From NCBI RefSeq assembly GCF_900177375.1, contig NZ_FWZU01000002.1, forward strand, positions 372,001-436,000: a stretch of 64,000 bases of DNA, given 5' to 3'. Numbering within the stretch: the stretch's first letter is position 1; every line of letters starts with the position of its first letter. Source of the DNA: Desulfovibrio gilichinskyi. GTDB taxonomy: Bacteria; Desulfobacterota; Desulfovibrionia; Desulfovibrionales; Desulfovibrionaceae. The notes beneath the pieces are model-generated. The model ran no database searches. It had not been told where the DNA came from and worked only from the letters and a program-made list of their open reading frames with translations. Below are positions 8,147 through 16,706 of the stretch, piece after piece. A program made the position numbers and the translations under genes.

Positions 8147-9325
8147 ATGAAGATCAATTTACTTAGTAAAAAGGTTACATGGATGGTTGTGATCGTTATC
8201 GCTCTACTTCCATTGCCTTCTATTGCTAATTATATGCAACGGTTTGTCGTTCGCAATGGAATCGTCACTGCATTTCGGTATGAAGTTCATGCTCCCATTG
8301 ACGGAGTCGTTGAAAATTTATCGGTCAGACCGGGGTCTGTTCCGGGAGTTAAGCCTGTTCTGCTGCTGGGCAACAGGCGAATGACAGGGCAACATGAAGC
8401 TTTGGAGCAAGAACTTACTTCTCTTGAGCAAAGCCTTAAACAAAGCATAGAGATTCGCGTAGAATATTTGGATAGAATCTCAAGGGATCTTGATCAGAGC
8501 CTTGGCATATTACGGGCCCGTTTGATTGGAGAAAAAGCCGCGCAGGAAGAATCTGAACATCGTCGTGACAGGACACTGAAACTTGTCAAATCATCTGTTG
8601 CAACTAAGGAAGATGCAGACAGGGTTGAATCTGAATATCGAAAAGATGAAGCAAAGGTAAAAACTACTCAACTGGAAATAATACAACTTAAGGAGCGTCG
8701 GCAGATGCTTGATAAGGGGATGATTCCACAAGATTTGTCTGATGGAGTACTTCAGGTTCAGAGTAGAATTAATATATTGCAACAGTCTATTCTTGCATGC
8801 AAAAGGCGGATGAGTGAAACCGAGACCGGCATTATCGATAATTCAGTTCCTTCTAAAGATTCTAAGCAGAATATAAACAATCGATCTGCCAGAGCCTCTG
8901 TTATGATACCTGACACATCCGTTATATGGGAAGTGGATGTGCAAAATGGTATGGAGGTCTCCAAAGGAGACCGGATTTTGTCTTATATTGATCGCAGCAG
9001 ACTTATGGTTGAAGTTTCGGTTGATGATGCTGTTTTGGAGCTTCTTAAACCGGGGCATCCTGTTAAAATACGTTTGTTCGGTAAAACAAATTTTATTGAA
9101 GGAAAGGTCAGCAGGATAATGGGTTCAGCTGGGATTTGGCATTCCAGTTTGCTGGCTGCAAGCATCAAGCAGAGGGCTGTCCGTGACGGTCGTGTTCTTG
9201 TTCAGATTGAAGATAAAGAGCTTTATAATGATGTTGAGAAATTTTGCGGTGTCGGGCGTACCGCTTATGCTGAGTTTGAGGGAATAGGACTTCTGGAACA
9301 GTATTTCGGAGTATTTCTGCGATGA
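8147..9325 (+). CDS. HlyD-like membrane fusion (periplasmic adaptor) protein
   Basis: A 392-residue protein with one N-terminal membrane anchor (VTWMVVIVIALLPLPSI). It has a split biotinyl-lipoyl-like domain (APIDGVVENLSVRPG near residue 50, matching half VIWEVDVQNGMEVSKGD near 265). A long coiled-coil hairpin lies between about residues 80 and 230, and a beta-barrel segment follows (VDDAVLELLKPGHPVKIRLFG). This is the architecture of adaptors that link inner-membrane exporters to the outer membrane. GGAG at 8134-8137 supports the ATG at 8147 over the one at 8111. It overlaps the next gene by four bases (ATGA). No ABC, RND or outer-membrane partner is nearby; the only partner is the CDF-like protein. 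Confidence 0.75.
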   Translation: MKINLLSKKVTWMVVIVIALLPLPSIANYMQRFVVRNGIVTAFRYEVHAPIDGVVENLSVRPGSVPGVKPVLLLGNRRMTGQHEALEQELTSLEQSLKQSIEIRVEYLDRISRDLDQSLGILRARLIGEKAAQEESEHRRDRTLKLVKSSVATKEDADRVESEYRKDEAKVKTTQLEIIQLKERRQMLDKGMIPQDLSDGVLQVQSRINILQQSILACKRRMSETETGIIDNSVPSKDSKQNINNRSARASVMIPDTSVIWEVDVQNGMEVSKGDRILSYIDRSRLMVEVSVDDAVLELLKPGHPVKIRLFGKTNFIEGKVSRIMGSAGIWHSSLLAASIKQRAVRDGRVLVQIEDKELYNDVEKFCGVGRTAYAEFEGIGLLEQYFGVFLR

Positions 9326-10233
9326 GCCGCAAAGTCTACACACTGTCTCAGCAACAGCTGGATAAAGAAAGTGCTGTATTCTGGGCAATTATTCTGGATA
9401 CGACAATTCTGACTTTTTTAACGATTGTCGGAACTCTCTCCGGATCAATGACAGCATTATCGGAGATTGTACGGTTCGCATTGCTGCTCTCAATAGAATA
9501 TATTTCTTATGTAGTGCTGAGGCGGGCCCACAGAGGTAAATTCAGTGAATTTGAATTCGGAATAGGTAAGATAGAACGGATTACTAATTTAGTAGTTGCT
9601 TTCGGGTTGCTACTGAGCAGTATGTATATTTTTTCAAAAGTAATCTCAATGACTGAAAGTGCTCCTATATCCACAAATAATCTGATGCTTACAATTGTCG
9701 GAGCAGATCTTAACCTTCTGGTTAATTACTATTTTTCTATCATGTTCATCCGCTCCAATCAGACTGAAAGTTCGGTCATCATTTCATCTCAAATTTCTGC
9801 GCGTATTGCCAAAACAGTTGCCTCATTTGTTGTTTTAGGTGTTTTGATGCTCACACTGTGGATTCCTGATCCTAAGATGGCTAGAATGGTTGATTTGTGC
9901 GGATCATTATTTCTGACAGTGTATATGGTAATCATCGCCTACGGCCTGATCAAAGAAAGTCTTCCTGAAATTCTTGACCGCACTATTCCGGAGCCTGATC
10001 ATTATCAAATACTCAGAATACTAGCTGAAAATTTTGATCAGTATGACGGCTTTTCCGGATACAAAGCCCGCAGAGCAGGTAAGGATTTATTTATACTTTT
10101 AAAATTGTGCTTTTTCTCAACACAGACCCTTGAGCAGATCGAGGCTCGTCTTCAGCCGGTACGAAAAGCTTTTGAAGCTGAAATGCCCGGATCAAGTATC
10201 ACCATAGAAACTGAAATGATGTGTAAAAAGTAA
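9322..10233 (+). CDS. CDF-like membrane protein lacking the usual metal ligands
   Basis: A 303-residue protein with the layout of cation diffusion facilitators: about six transmembrane helices to residue 205 and a C-terminal cytoplasmic domain of about 95 residues. The helix 2-3 loop FEFGIGKIERITNL is the CDF counterpart of the usual YGYGRAE-type motif. By eye alignment the zinc site has gone: the two Asp of helix 2 fall on E48 and F52, and the HxxxD of helix 5 falls in SSQISARIAKT with no His or Asp. It is translationally coupled to the HlyD-like gene upstream. It may move something other than a divalent metal, or be a structural or regulatory partner. Confidence 0.7.
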   Translation: MSRKVYTLSQQQLDKESAVFWAIILDTTILTFLTIVGTLSGSMTALSEIVRFALLLSIEYISYVVLRRAHRGKFSEFEFGIGKIERITNLVVAFGLLLSSMYIFSKVISMTESAPISTNNLMLTIVGADLNLLVNYYFSIMFIRSNQTESSVIISSQISARIAKTVASFVVLGVLMLTLWIPDPKMARMVDLCGSLFLTVYMVIIAYGLIKESLPEILDRTIPEPDHYQILRILAENFDQYDGFSGYKARRAGKDLFILLKLCFFSTQTLEQIEARLQPVRKAFEAEMPGSSITIETEMMCKK

Positions 10234-10317
10234 TTTGTCAGATTAAAATAATCTTACGCGATTACGCTTGAACATATAAATAAATTCAGCAGGACTTATA
10301 AGGAGATATTAAAACCT

Positions 10318-11124
10318 TCAGTCCTTTTCAATATCCAGCTTACGCTTGGTGGAATAGAGGAAGCGTATAAGGTCATATTCGAATGGTGAACCTGTCTGAT
10401 AGTACTTGAAAGGAGTGTTGGCTCGTAAGTTCAGTCCGCGTATGGTAGTATCAACAGCCCCGATAAGAGTTCTTCCGTCTTTTATTTGGAGCAGATTGTA
10501 GAGTTGCACCGTTTCCACCCAGAGTAGAGCAGAGTCTGCAGCAAGCCCTACGGAGTCACGCACATTGGAAGGTCCGAACAACGGCAGAACTACATACGGT
10601 CCGTCGCCGATTCCCCATACTCCAAGTGTGTCAGCTGTACTTGTCACAACTCTTTCAATTCCCCAGCCGGTAGCCACATCAAATATTCCTAAAATACCGA
10701 ATGTTGAATTTATAATCACTCTGTAGCAGGACCTTAAAGCTTTTTCGCCTCGCCCTTGCAGGGAACTGTTCAGAATAGCATTAAGTTCATTCATATTATT
10801 AATGGTGTTGCTGACTCCCTTGCGAACAGGGGTAGGCAAAACCGTGGTATATAAATCTGTGGCAGGAAGGAAAATGATTCTGTCAAATATGGCATTGAAC
10901 GCGTATATATTGCGGTTCATCGGCCCCCATGGATCGTAAACATCAAGGAAACCCAGATCGGCCTCTTCGCGCGCTATGTTTGCAGATGTAGGAGAGTGTG
11001 ACACTGGTGTCATAAAGCGTGTCGGCGGCAGTGTCATCATAGGATCGTCTTTTTGAATAGTCGCGCAGGCAGGGAGAAGCGCGAGAACCACGGTCAATAA
11101 TAGCAATTTTATGCGGGTAGTCAT
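10318..11124 (-). CDS. mlaA: MlaA (VacJ) family outer-membrane lipoprotein
   Basis: A 268-residue lipoprotein of the system that keeps the outer membrane asymmetric by removing phospholipids from the outer leaflet. The signal sequence ends in a lipobox with C20 (ALLPAC). The MlaA core is clear: YDPWGPMNRNIYAFN, then the long MNELNAILNSSLQGRGE helix region, STFGILGIFDVATGWG and GVWGIGDGPYVVLPLFGPSN. Its start overlaps the stop of the upstream exported hydrolase (ATGA), so the two are coupled. The partner genes mlaB-F are not in the window. Its length is close to that of E. coli MlaA. Confidence 0.92.
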   Translation of the reverse strand: MTTRIKLLLLTVVLALLPACATIQKDDPMMTLPPTRFMTPVSHSPTSANIAREEADLGFLDVYDPWGPMNRNIYAFNAIFDRIIFLPATDLYTTVLPTPVRKGVSNTINNMNELNAILNSSLQGRGEKALRSCYRVIINSTFGILGIFDVATGWGIERVVTSTADTLGVWGIGDGPYVVLPLFGPSNVRDSVGLAADSALLWVETVQLYNLLQIKDGRTLIGAVDTTIRGLNLRANTPFKYYQTGSPFEYDLIRFLYSTKRKLDIEKD

Positions 11125-12431
11125 AATTTCAACATCTCCTGCGCCTTAGCCGCAAAAGGCTTGAACATGATGTTCCCGCAATGCCCGCCGTGAGCGAAAA
11201 ATACAGCTCTGCTGCCGAATGTTTTTTGCAGAAAACCGACTTCACTTTTATCCAGAATAACATCGTCCAGATTTCCCAGTACAAAAATTTTATTTGAAGT
11301 TTTAAGATACTCTTCAATGCTCTCCAGACTGCAGCGACGGATGAGTTCTTCTTTTGTTATGCCGGGCGTAATAAATTGCTGATACGGCAGCAAATATTCA
11401 TCTACGTATCTTTCAAAAGTGATTGCCGCGGCGATTTTTGTGTAAGGCAGCAGGTCGTCTCCGGTGGACAGGGTTTTGCTTACAGGGACAATATACCCGG
11501 CATTGATGCACACATCAGAGGTGAAAATCATATTTGCAGAACTAAGTCTGAAGGATGCGGCAATAACGGCTTTGAGATCCATTTTTGAAAAGTTGTTATG
11601 ATTAGATAACGCATAAAGAAAGTTATCATCAAAGTCTGTTACATCTGTATTCAGATACATTTCTGAAAAAGAATGAATCAATTCATCAATAACCTGGCGC
11701 GGTTCTTTGCCGCCGAGATTTTCAGGGGTCAGCCATGAATCAAAACGCAGCGCAGAGTTATAAAGATTTACAGGCGGATTGATCATAAGTACTTTTTTGA
11801 AAGAGAAATCTTTACGAGTTTCATCAAGGTGAGCAATAAAAGCTGAGTGCATAGCTCCTAGACTGTAACCTGTGATTTCGTAACCGTTTATTTCGTATTC
11901 ATCTTCAAGTTCGGTTTTGATCCATTTCATAACGCGGTATAAATCTTCAACATCGTTTGGAACATAACCCGGCGCAGCGTATCTTGATGCGCTGACTACA
12001 AAATTCATATGAGTTGGAGATGAAAGCGCAACAACATGAAATCCGGCCGCGTAAAAAAGCTGAACTAAAAATTTCATTTTCGTGGAGTTATGCTCTGATC
12101 CGGTTCCGGCTATTATAAATAGAAGCGGAGCTTTTTCTTTCTGCATAGCTGTAGTGTAATTAAATTCTTTACTATACCAAAAAATCCCCGGGATTCTACG
12201 GTCTTCTATTTCTATTTGGCATTTTTTAGTTTCGGCAGGTTCAGAAAAAGTCTGCATAAGATCTGGAGGAGTTCCAAAGATGGTAGCCTTGTATGGATCA
12301 ACTATAGGGAACTCTGTCGTAGAGTTTGAGCTGGAAGCAAAAGCTGTGCTGTAAAAAAACAGCACAGATAAAAATATTAAAAAATAAGCGGCGATGCTTT
12401 TTTTTTCTATACTATGTTTTAAAATTATCAT
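11121..12431 (-). CDS. Exported alpha/beta hydrolase coupled to mlaA
   Basis: A 436-residue protein with a signal peptide (hydrophobic residues 13-30, cleavage likely after AFA at 32) and an alpha/beta-hydrolase domain. The nucleophile elbow is TGYSLGAMH with S190. IIAGTGSEHN near residue 107 fits the oxyanion region, and GHCGN near the C-terminus is a likely catalytic His. It overlaps mlaA by four bases, so the two are expressed together. An esterase or lipase acting on envelope lipids is therefore a fair inference. The substrate is not shown by the sequence. Confidence 0.8.
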   Translation of the reverse strand: MIILKHSIEKKSIAAYFLIFLSVLFFYSTAFASSSNSTTEFPIVDPYKATIFGTPPDLMQTFSEPAETKKCQIEIEDRRIPGIFWYSKEFNYTTAMQKEKAPLLFIIAGTGSEHNSTKMKFLVQLFYAAGFHVVALSSPTHMNFVVSASRYAAPGYVPNDVEDLYRVMKWIKTELEDEYEINGYEITGYSLGAMHSAFIAHLDETRKDFSFKKVLMINPPVNLYNSALRFDSWLTPENLGGKEPRQVIDELIHSFSEMYLNTDVTDFDDNFLYALSNHNNFSKMDLKAVIAASFRLSSANMIFTSDVCINAGYIVPVSKTLSTGDDLLPYTKIAAAITFERYVDEYLLPYQQFITPGITKEELIRRCSLESIEEYLKTSNKIFVLGNLDDVILDKSEVGFLQKTFGSRAVFFAHGGHCGNIMFKPFAAKAQEMLKL

Positions 12432-12693
12432 CTTTGTTTGATATCATTTTGCATTAAATTTGTAAATGTAATGATAAAAGTAGCTGTAAAGTACTTTATG
12501 TGAATTCATTTTTACAGTTTTTTAAATCAAAATATATAGAATTAATATTCGCATTGCAGTGTAATCACTTTATTGAATTGTTTATTAAAGTTGCAGGCAG
12601 GAAGTAAATTGCAATATTCATATAAGTGTAATAACTTATGTTGCTGAAATTATTCACTCTCAGAGTCCTGTTCATTATCAAGCGGAGTTCTTT
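12432..12693. other. Divergent intergenic region, no gene seen
   Basis: 262 AT-rich bases between the minus-strand exported hydrolase and the plus-strand sensor kinase. It must hold promoters for both. I looked for a sigma-54 -24/-12 pair: a GG and a GC occur near 12599-12614, but their spacing is wrong. No strong hairpin or short ORF was found. Confidence 0.5.
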
Positions 12694-14319
12694 ATGCCTA
12701 AATTAAAATTTCTAGATTATATAAAACCGAAAACGATTCAGGCTTATCTTGTTTATATGGTAACCGGTATGGTCCTGGTCCAGATCGGTATTACCTGGTT
12801 TCTGGTTTCAGATCTTACATCGAATACTCTTAAGGAGCAGATCGGGCTTCGTGCAATGCAGACTTCGCAAACAATAGCCGAAGTTCCCATGATTCGCGAA
12901 GCTTTGCTGGCGGAAGATCCGGGCGGAAATATTCAAGTGATGGCTGAAAATATCCGGAAAAAAATAGGGGCGACATATGTTGTTGTCGGTGACGCTACAG
13001 GTAAACGTTACTCTCATCCTGTTCAGGAACTGGTGGGGAAGTATTTTGTAGGTGGTGATACTGGGCCTGTCTTAAAGGAAGGAAAGTCATATGTTTCGGA
13101 GGCGGTCGGAACTCTCGGACCTTCTATGCGCAGTTTTGTTCCTGTTTTAGGGGATAATTCTAAAATATTGGGTTTTGTCTCAGTTGGATATCTGACAGAA
13201 AATGTACAGAAAAACATTACCGATCATCTGAATAGACCCTTGTGGTTCATTTTCGGGCTTACTTTGATCGGCCTTTTCAGTACTGCATATATTGCCCGCC
13301 ATTTGAAAAGGGTTACGCTAAACCTTGAGCCTGCCGAAATTACTAACCTTTATCTGGAACGCGGAGCTGTATTGGAAACTATCCGCGAGGGTGTAATCGC
13401 AACTGATGATAAGGGTGAAATCAGGCTGGCAAATAAAGCCGCACTCAACTACACCTGCTTTAATTCAGCTGAACTTGTCGGCAAAATGATGGGGGATGTG
13501 ATTCCCTGTGCAGGTCTTGATCATGCCCTTACGACAGGGGAAAGTGAATATGATCAGGAGCGGATTGTTAACGGTCAGGAACTGATTTTTAACATAGTTC
13601 CGGTATTGCAGGGCGGCGAGGTAAAAGGGTTGGTTGCCAGTTTCCGGCGTAAAGATGAGCTTGATAGAGTCTCGCATGAATTATCGAGTATTCAGGCATA
13701 TTCTGAGCTTTTGCGTGGTCAGACCCACGAATACTCTAACAAACTGCACACTATCGCCGGACTTATCCAGATAGAAGCGTATCAGGAAGCTCTTGATCTC
13801 GTTAAATGCGAATCGTCCGGGTATGAAGACCTGATTATGTTTCTTAATAAAGCTGTTCCGCATCCAGTAATTGCGGCAATTGTGCTGGGAAAATTCAATA
13901 GAGCTAAAGAACTGAAAGTACCGTTTGATGTTGATCGCGAAGGAACTATGGTAGATGTTCCGGATTGGATTAAACAGGAAAAAATTGTTACTATTGTAGG
14001 CAACTTACTGGATAATGCTTTTGAGGCCGTGGTCGGGTGCGGGAAAAAAGATTGCAAAGTGCAACTTTCTTTTACAGATCTCGGAAATGATATTGTATTT
14101 GAAGTTGAAGATTCAGGCCCCGGCATACCTCCTGACAGGATCGATCATGTTTTTGAGAAAGGTGTTTCTTCTAAAGGGACAGGGCGGCGCGGATTGGGTC
14201 TTTATCTGGTTAAGCAGAGACTTGATGAGCTTGGAGGTTTTGTCTCGGTTTCATCTGACGGGGCGGAAGGAACTTTGTTTTCTGTAATCATTCCTAAAAT
14301 AAAGCGTAGTGGAATATGA
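12694..14319 (+). CDS. CitA/DcuS-type sensor histidine kinase
   Basis: A 541-residue inner-membrane kinase that probably senses a carboxylate in the periplasm. Transmembrane helix 1 spans about residues 18-38. A periplasmic PDC/CACHE-like domain covers 40-180, including GDATGKRYSHPVQELVGK, typical of CitA/DcuS sensors. Helix 2 is about 183-200, and a PAS domain spans about 222-320. The phosphoacceptor helix holds H345 in THEYSNKLH, the CitA/DcuS form. A HATPase domain follows (DNAFEAV, DSGPGIP, GRRGLGLYLV). A GGAG ribosome binding site is well placed. It overlaps the response regulator by four bases, and TRAP transporter genes follow, which it probably controls. Confidence 0.9.
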   Translation: MPKLKFLDYIKPKTIQAYLVYMVTGMVLVQIGITWFLVSDLTSNTLKEQIGLRAMQTSQTIAEVPMIREALLAEDPGGNIQVMAENIRKKIGATYVVVGDATGKRYSHPVQELVGKYFVGGDTGPVLKEGKSYVSEAVGTLGPSMRSFVPVLGDNSKILGFVSVGYLTENVQKNITDHLNRPLWFIFGLTLIGLFSTAYIARHLKRVTLNLEPAEITNLYLERGAVLETIREGVIATDDKGEIRLANKAALNYTCFNSAELVGKMMGDVIPCAGLDHALTTGESEYDQERIVNGQELIFNIVPVLQGGEVKGLVASFRRKDELDRVSHELSSIQAYSELLRGQTHEYSNKLHTIAGLIQIEAYQEALDLVKCESSGYEDLIMFLNKAVPHPVIAAIVLGKFNRAKELKVPFDVDREGTMVDVPDWIKQEKIVTIVGNLLDNAFEAVVGCGKKDCKVQLSFTDLGNDIVFEVEDSGPGIPPDRIDHVFEKGVSSKGTGRRGLGLYLVKQRLDELGGFVSVSSDGAEGTLFSVIIPKIKRSGI

Positions 14320-15008
14320 ATCCGATCAAAGTCATGGTTGTAGAAGATGATGCCAAAATAGCGGATCTTCATCGTAGGTTTACTGAAAAAGTAGAAGGTT
14401 TTGAAGTTGTTGCCATTGCGCAGGGTCTTGATGATGCGAAAGAAATGATCGAATTATTCGAGCCTGACCTGATCTTGCTGGACCTCTATTTTCCGGAAGG
14501 TACAAGCCTTGATATGCTGCGCGAAATTCGCACAAAAGGGCTTGAAACTGATGTTATACTAATTACTGCCGCGCGCGAAATGGGGCCGCTTAAAGAAGCT
14601 CTTCGTGGTGGAGTTTTCGATTATATTATAAAGCCGGTTATTCTGGAAAGATTTAAAGCCTGTCTTACAAAGTTTCGCGAGTATTACAGCCGTTTGCATA
14701 ATTCAGAAACATTGGAGCAGAAAGATGTCGATAATATGCGGCATCCCTCCGCGGCAGCTTCTACGCCGCCTCTGTCTGTAGATCTGCCGAAAGGTATAGA
14801 TCCTCTCACTTTGAAGAAGGTAAAGAACGTTTTTAAAGACCCTGATACCGTGAGCGGTTTAAGTGCCGAAAATGTCGGAGAGCTTATCGGAGCAAGCAGG
14901 TCGACTACCCGTCGTTATCTTGAATACCTTGTCTCAATCGGTTTTATTTATCCTGACTTAGTTTATGGAACAGTCGGGCGACCTGAGCGCAGGTATTTCC
15001 GCAATTAA
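14316..15008 (+). CDS. CitB/DcuR-type response regulator
   Basis: A 230-residue partner of the kinase that precedes it. The receiver domain (residues 1-120) has the acidic triad E10/D11/D12, phosphorylation site D56 in LLLDLYFP, and the conserved Lys in IIKP. The C-terminal part (about 165-230) is a winged helix-turn-helix ending VGRPERRYF, as in CitB/DcuR regulators. A linker of about 30 residues rich in Pro, Ser and Ala lies between them. It is coupled to the kinase by an ATGA overlap. The dctPQM genes start 170 bases downstream, and their leader is the likely binding region. Confidence 0.9.
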   Translation: MNPIKVMVVEDDAKIADLHRRFTEKVEGFEVVAIAQGLDDAKEMIELFEPDLILLDLYFPEGTSLDMLREIRTKGLETDVILITAAREMGPLKEALRGGVFDYIIKPVILERFKACLTKFREYYSRLHNSETLEQKDVDNMRHPSAAASTPPLSVDLPKGIDPLTLKKVKNVFKDPDTVSGLSAENVGELIGASRSTTRRYLEYLVSIGFIYPDLVYGTVGRPERRYFRN

Positions 15009-15178
15009 TTCTTACGTGAACATTATGAACAAAATCACCGTAAAAAATTAAAAAGTCATTAAACCCTCAATAAGTTTTTTAATTGTTTTTTCTATAAAGT
15101 CCGGTTCATAGCCAGATTTTATTTTAAAATGTTCCGTTAATTAAAGAACTTAACATCTGTTCAGTCAGAGGAGGGTCC

Positions 15179-16156
15179 ATGAAACGTTTGATCACAATCA
15201 TGTTTGTTGCTTTTTTAGTAGTAACAATGTCAGTTCCCGCATTTGCAGGAAAAGTTGTCCTTAAACTCGGTCACATTGCTGAGCCTGTTCATCCTTACGG
15301 ACAGGGTGCTGAAAAATTCGCTGAACTGGTTAAAGAAAAATCAGGCGGCGATATCATTGTCAAAGTATTCCCCTCCTCACAGCTCGGCGGACAGAAAGAC
15401 CTTATTGAAGGTCTGATCTACGGAACCATAGATATGGCTCTGGTCGGTACTGCCGTTTTAGGTCAATTCCAGCCGCAAATTTCTCTTTTTGATATGCCTT
15501 TCCTTTTCGAAAACAGAGAACATGCTTACAAATCACTCGATACTGTCGGTATGGAAATAGGTAAGCCTCTTGAATCAAAAGGCATCAAATTGCTCGGTTA
15601 TATGGAAAACGGTATCCGCCACGTCACCAATAATGTTCGCGAGGTAAAAACACCTGCGGATATGCAAGGGCTCAAAATCAGAGTCATGACCAATAAAATC
15701 TACATTGAAATGATGAAGTCACTCGGCGCATCTCCTACACCCATGGCATTCGGAGAACTTTACTCTGCAATGCAGCAGGGAACTGTTGACGGTCAGGAAA
15801 ATCCAAGTGCACACATCTGGACCAAACGGTTTTTTGAAGTTCAGAAATACGCTTCCAAAACAGCACATTCCTACGCACCGGAGCCTCTCGTAATGTCTAT
15901 GATCAGCTGGGGAAGGCTCGATGCAAAACAGCAGCAGGTTATCATGGACGCAGCTAAAGAAGCCGTTGCATGGCAGCGCGACCTCTCAACCCAAAAAGAT
16001 GAAGAATACTGGAAGCTCATCGAAGCAACCGGGAAAATCAAAGTTATTGAAGTTGATCGTTCACTCTTTGTGGAAGCAACCAAGCCTGTTTATGAAAAGT
16101 TTGCACCTATCGTAGGGCAGGATAATATTGATAAGGTTAACGCCCTTAAAAAATAG
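15179..16156 (+). CDS. dctP: TRAP transporter periplasmic solute-binding protein
   Basis: A 325-residue exported binding protein of a tripartite ATP-independent periplasmic transporter. The signal peptide ends SVPAFA at about residue 23. Family hallmarks are the KVFPSSQLGGQKDLIEG stretch, a helix at GTAVLGQFQPQIS, the ligand-contacting Arg in GLKIRVM, and GELYSAMQQGTVDGQENP. Together these fit the DctP subfamily, which binds organic acids through that Arg. A strong GGAGG site precedes the ATG. A hairpin terminator between this gene and dctQ should give more binding protein than permease. The exact substrate (C4-dicarboxylate or other acid) is inferred from the CitA-type kinase upstream. Confidence 0.92.
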   Translation: MKRLITIMFVAFLVVTMSVPAFAGKVVLKLGHIAEPVHPYGQGAEKFAELVKEKSGGDIIVKVFPSSQLGGQKDLIEGLIYGTIDMALVGTAVLGQFQPQISLFDMPFLFENREHAYKSLDTVGMEIGKPLESKGIKLLGYMENGIRHVTNNVREVKTPADMQGLKIRVMTNKIYIEMMKSLGASPTPMAFGELYSAMQQGTVDGQENPSAHIWTKRFFEVQKYASKTAHSYAPEPLVMSMISWGRLDAKQQQVIMDAAKEAVAWQRDLSTQKDEEYWKLIEATGKIKVIEVDRSLFVEATKPVYEKFAPIVGQDNIDKVNALKK

Positions 16157-16167
16157 TCATCATAATT

Positions 16168-16200
16168 CAGGGCCGGAAGTGCTTTTCGGCCCTGTTTTTT
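16168..16200 (+). terminator. Intercistronic terminator/attenuator between dctP and dctQ
   Basis: CAGGGCCGGAA / TTTCGGCCCTG stem (16168-16194) with a short loop, followed directly by a T run to 16200. The strong AAGGAGG of dctQ begins at 16201. Partial read-through would make binding protein in excess over the membrane subunits. Confidence 0.8.
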
Positions 16201-16214
16201 AAGGAGGGGGTCTG

Positions 16215-16697
16215 ATGGATAAATTATTTGATAGATTGCGCGCAGTTCTTTACTGGATTTCAGTATCCTCAATGACCATCATGCTGGGGTTGATTTTTTT
16301 TCAGGTTGTATCCCGTTATTTCTTCGGGCACACATTTGAATGGTCTGAAGAACTTGCAAGATTCTTGTTCGTATGGGTCGTCTTCCTGGGGTCAGCGCTG
16401 ATCATGGGTGAAAGCGGGCATCTGGCAGTACAGATTCTGCCTAATAAATTTAAGGGTACAGGGGTAGGCGTCGCTATAGAGATTCTTATTAATCTTTGCA
16501 GTTATGCTTTTACATTGCTTCTCCTTATACAGGGAGCGAAAATGACCTCGGTAATGACATTTCAGATGGCCCCCGGGCTTGGGATTTCAATGAGCGTAGT
16601 CTATTCAATTATCCCGATCAGTGCCTCACTTATGATGCTCTACCTGTTTAAAGATACAGTGCGAATTGTCAAAGAAATCTCAGCACGGAAAAACTAG
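16215..16697 (+). CDS. dctQ: TRAP transporter small membrane subunit
   Basis: A 160-residue inner-membrane protein with four hydrophobic helices, the DctQ layout. The family motif region FEWSEELARFLFVWVVFLGSA is present near residues 40-60. It forms the permease with DctM, and together they use an ion gradient to import the solute captured by DctP. A very strong ribosome binding site (AAGGAGGGGG) abuts the upstream terminator's T run. The next gene begins ten bases after its stop. Confidence 0.9.
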   Translation: MDKLFDRLRAVLYWISVSSMTIMLGLIFFQVVSRYFFGHTFEWSEELARFLFVWVVFLGSALIMGESGHLAVQILPNKFKGTGVGVAIEILINLCSYAFTLLLLIQGAKMTSVMTFQMAPGLGISMSVVYSIIPISASLMMLYLFKDTVRIVKEISARKN

Positions 16698-16706
16698 GAG
16701 CGCATC

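Noticed and set aside
12596-12620. Possible sigma-54 promoter before the sensor kinase
   Set aside because: The GG and GC elements are 13 bases apart rather than the required 10.
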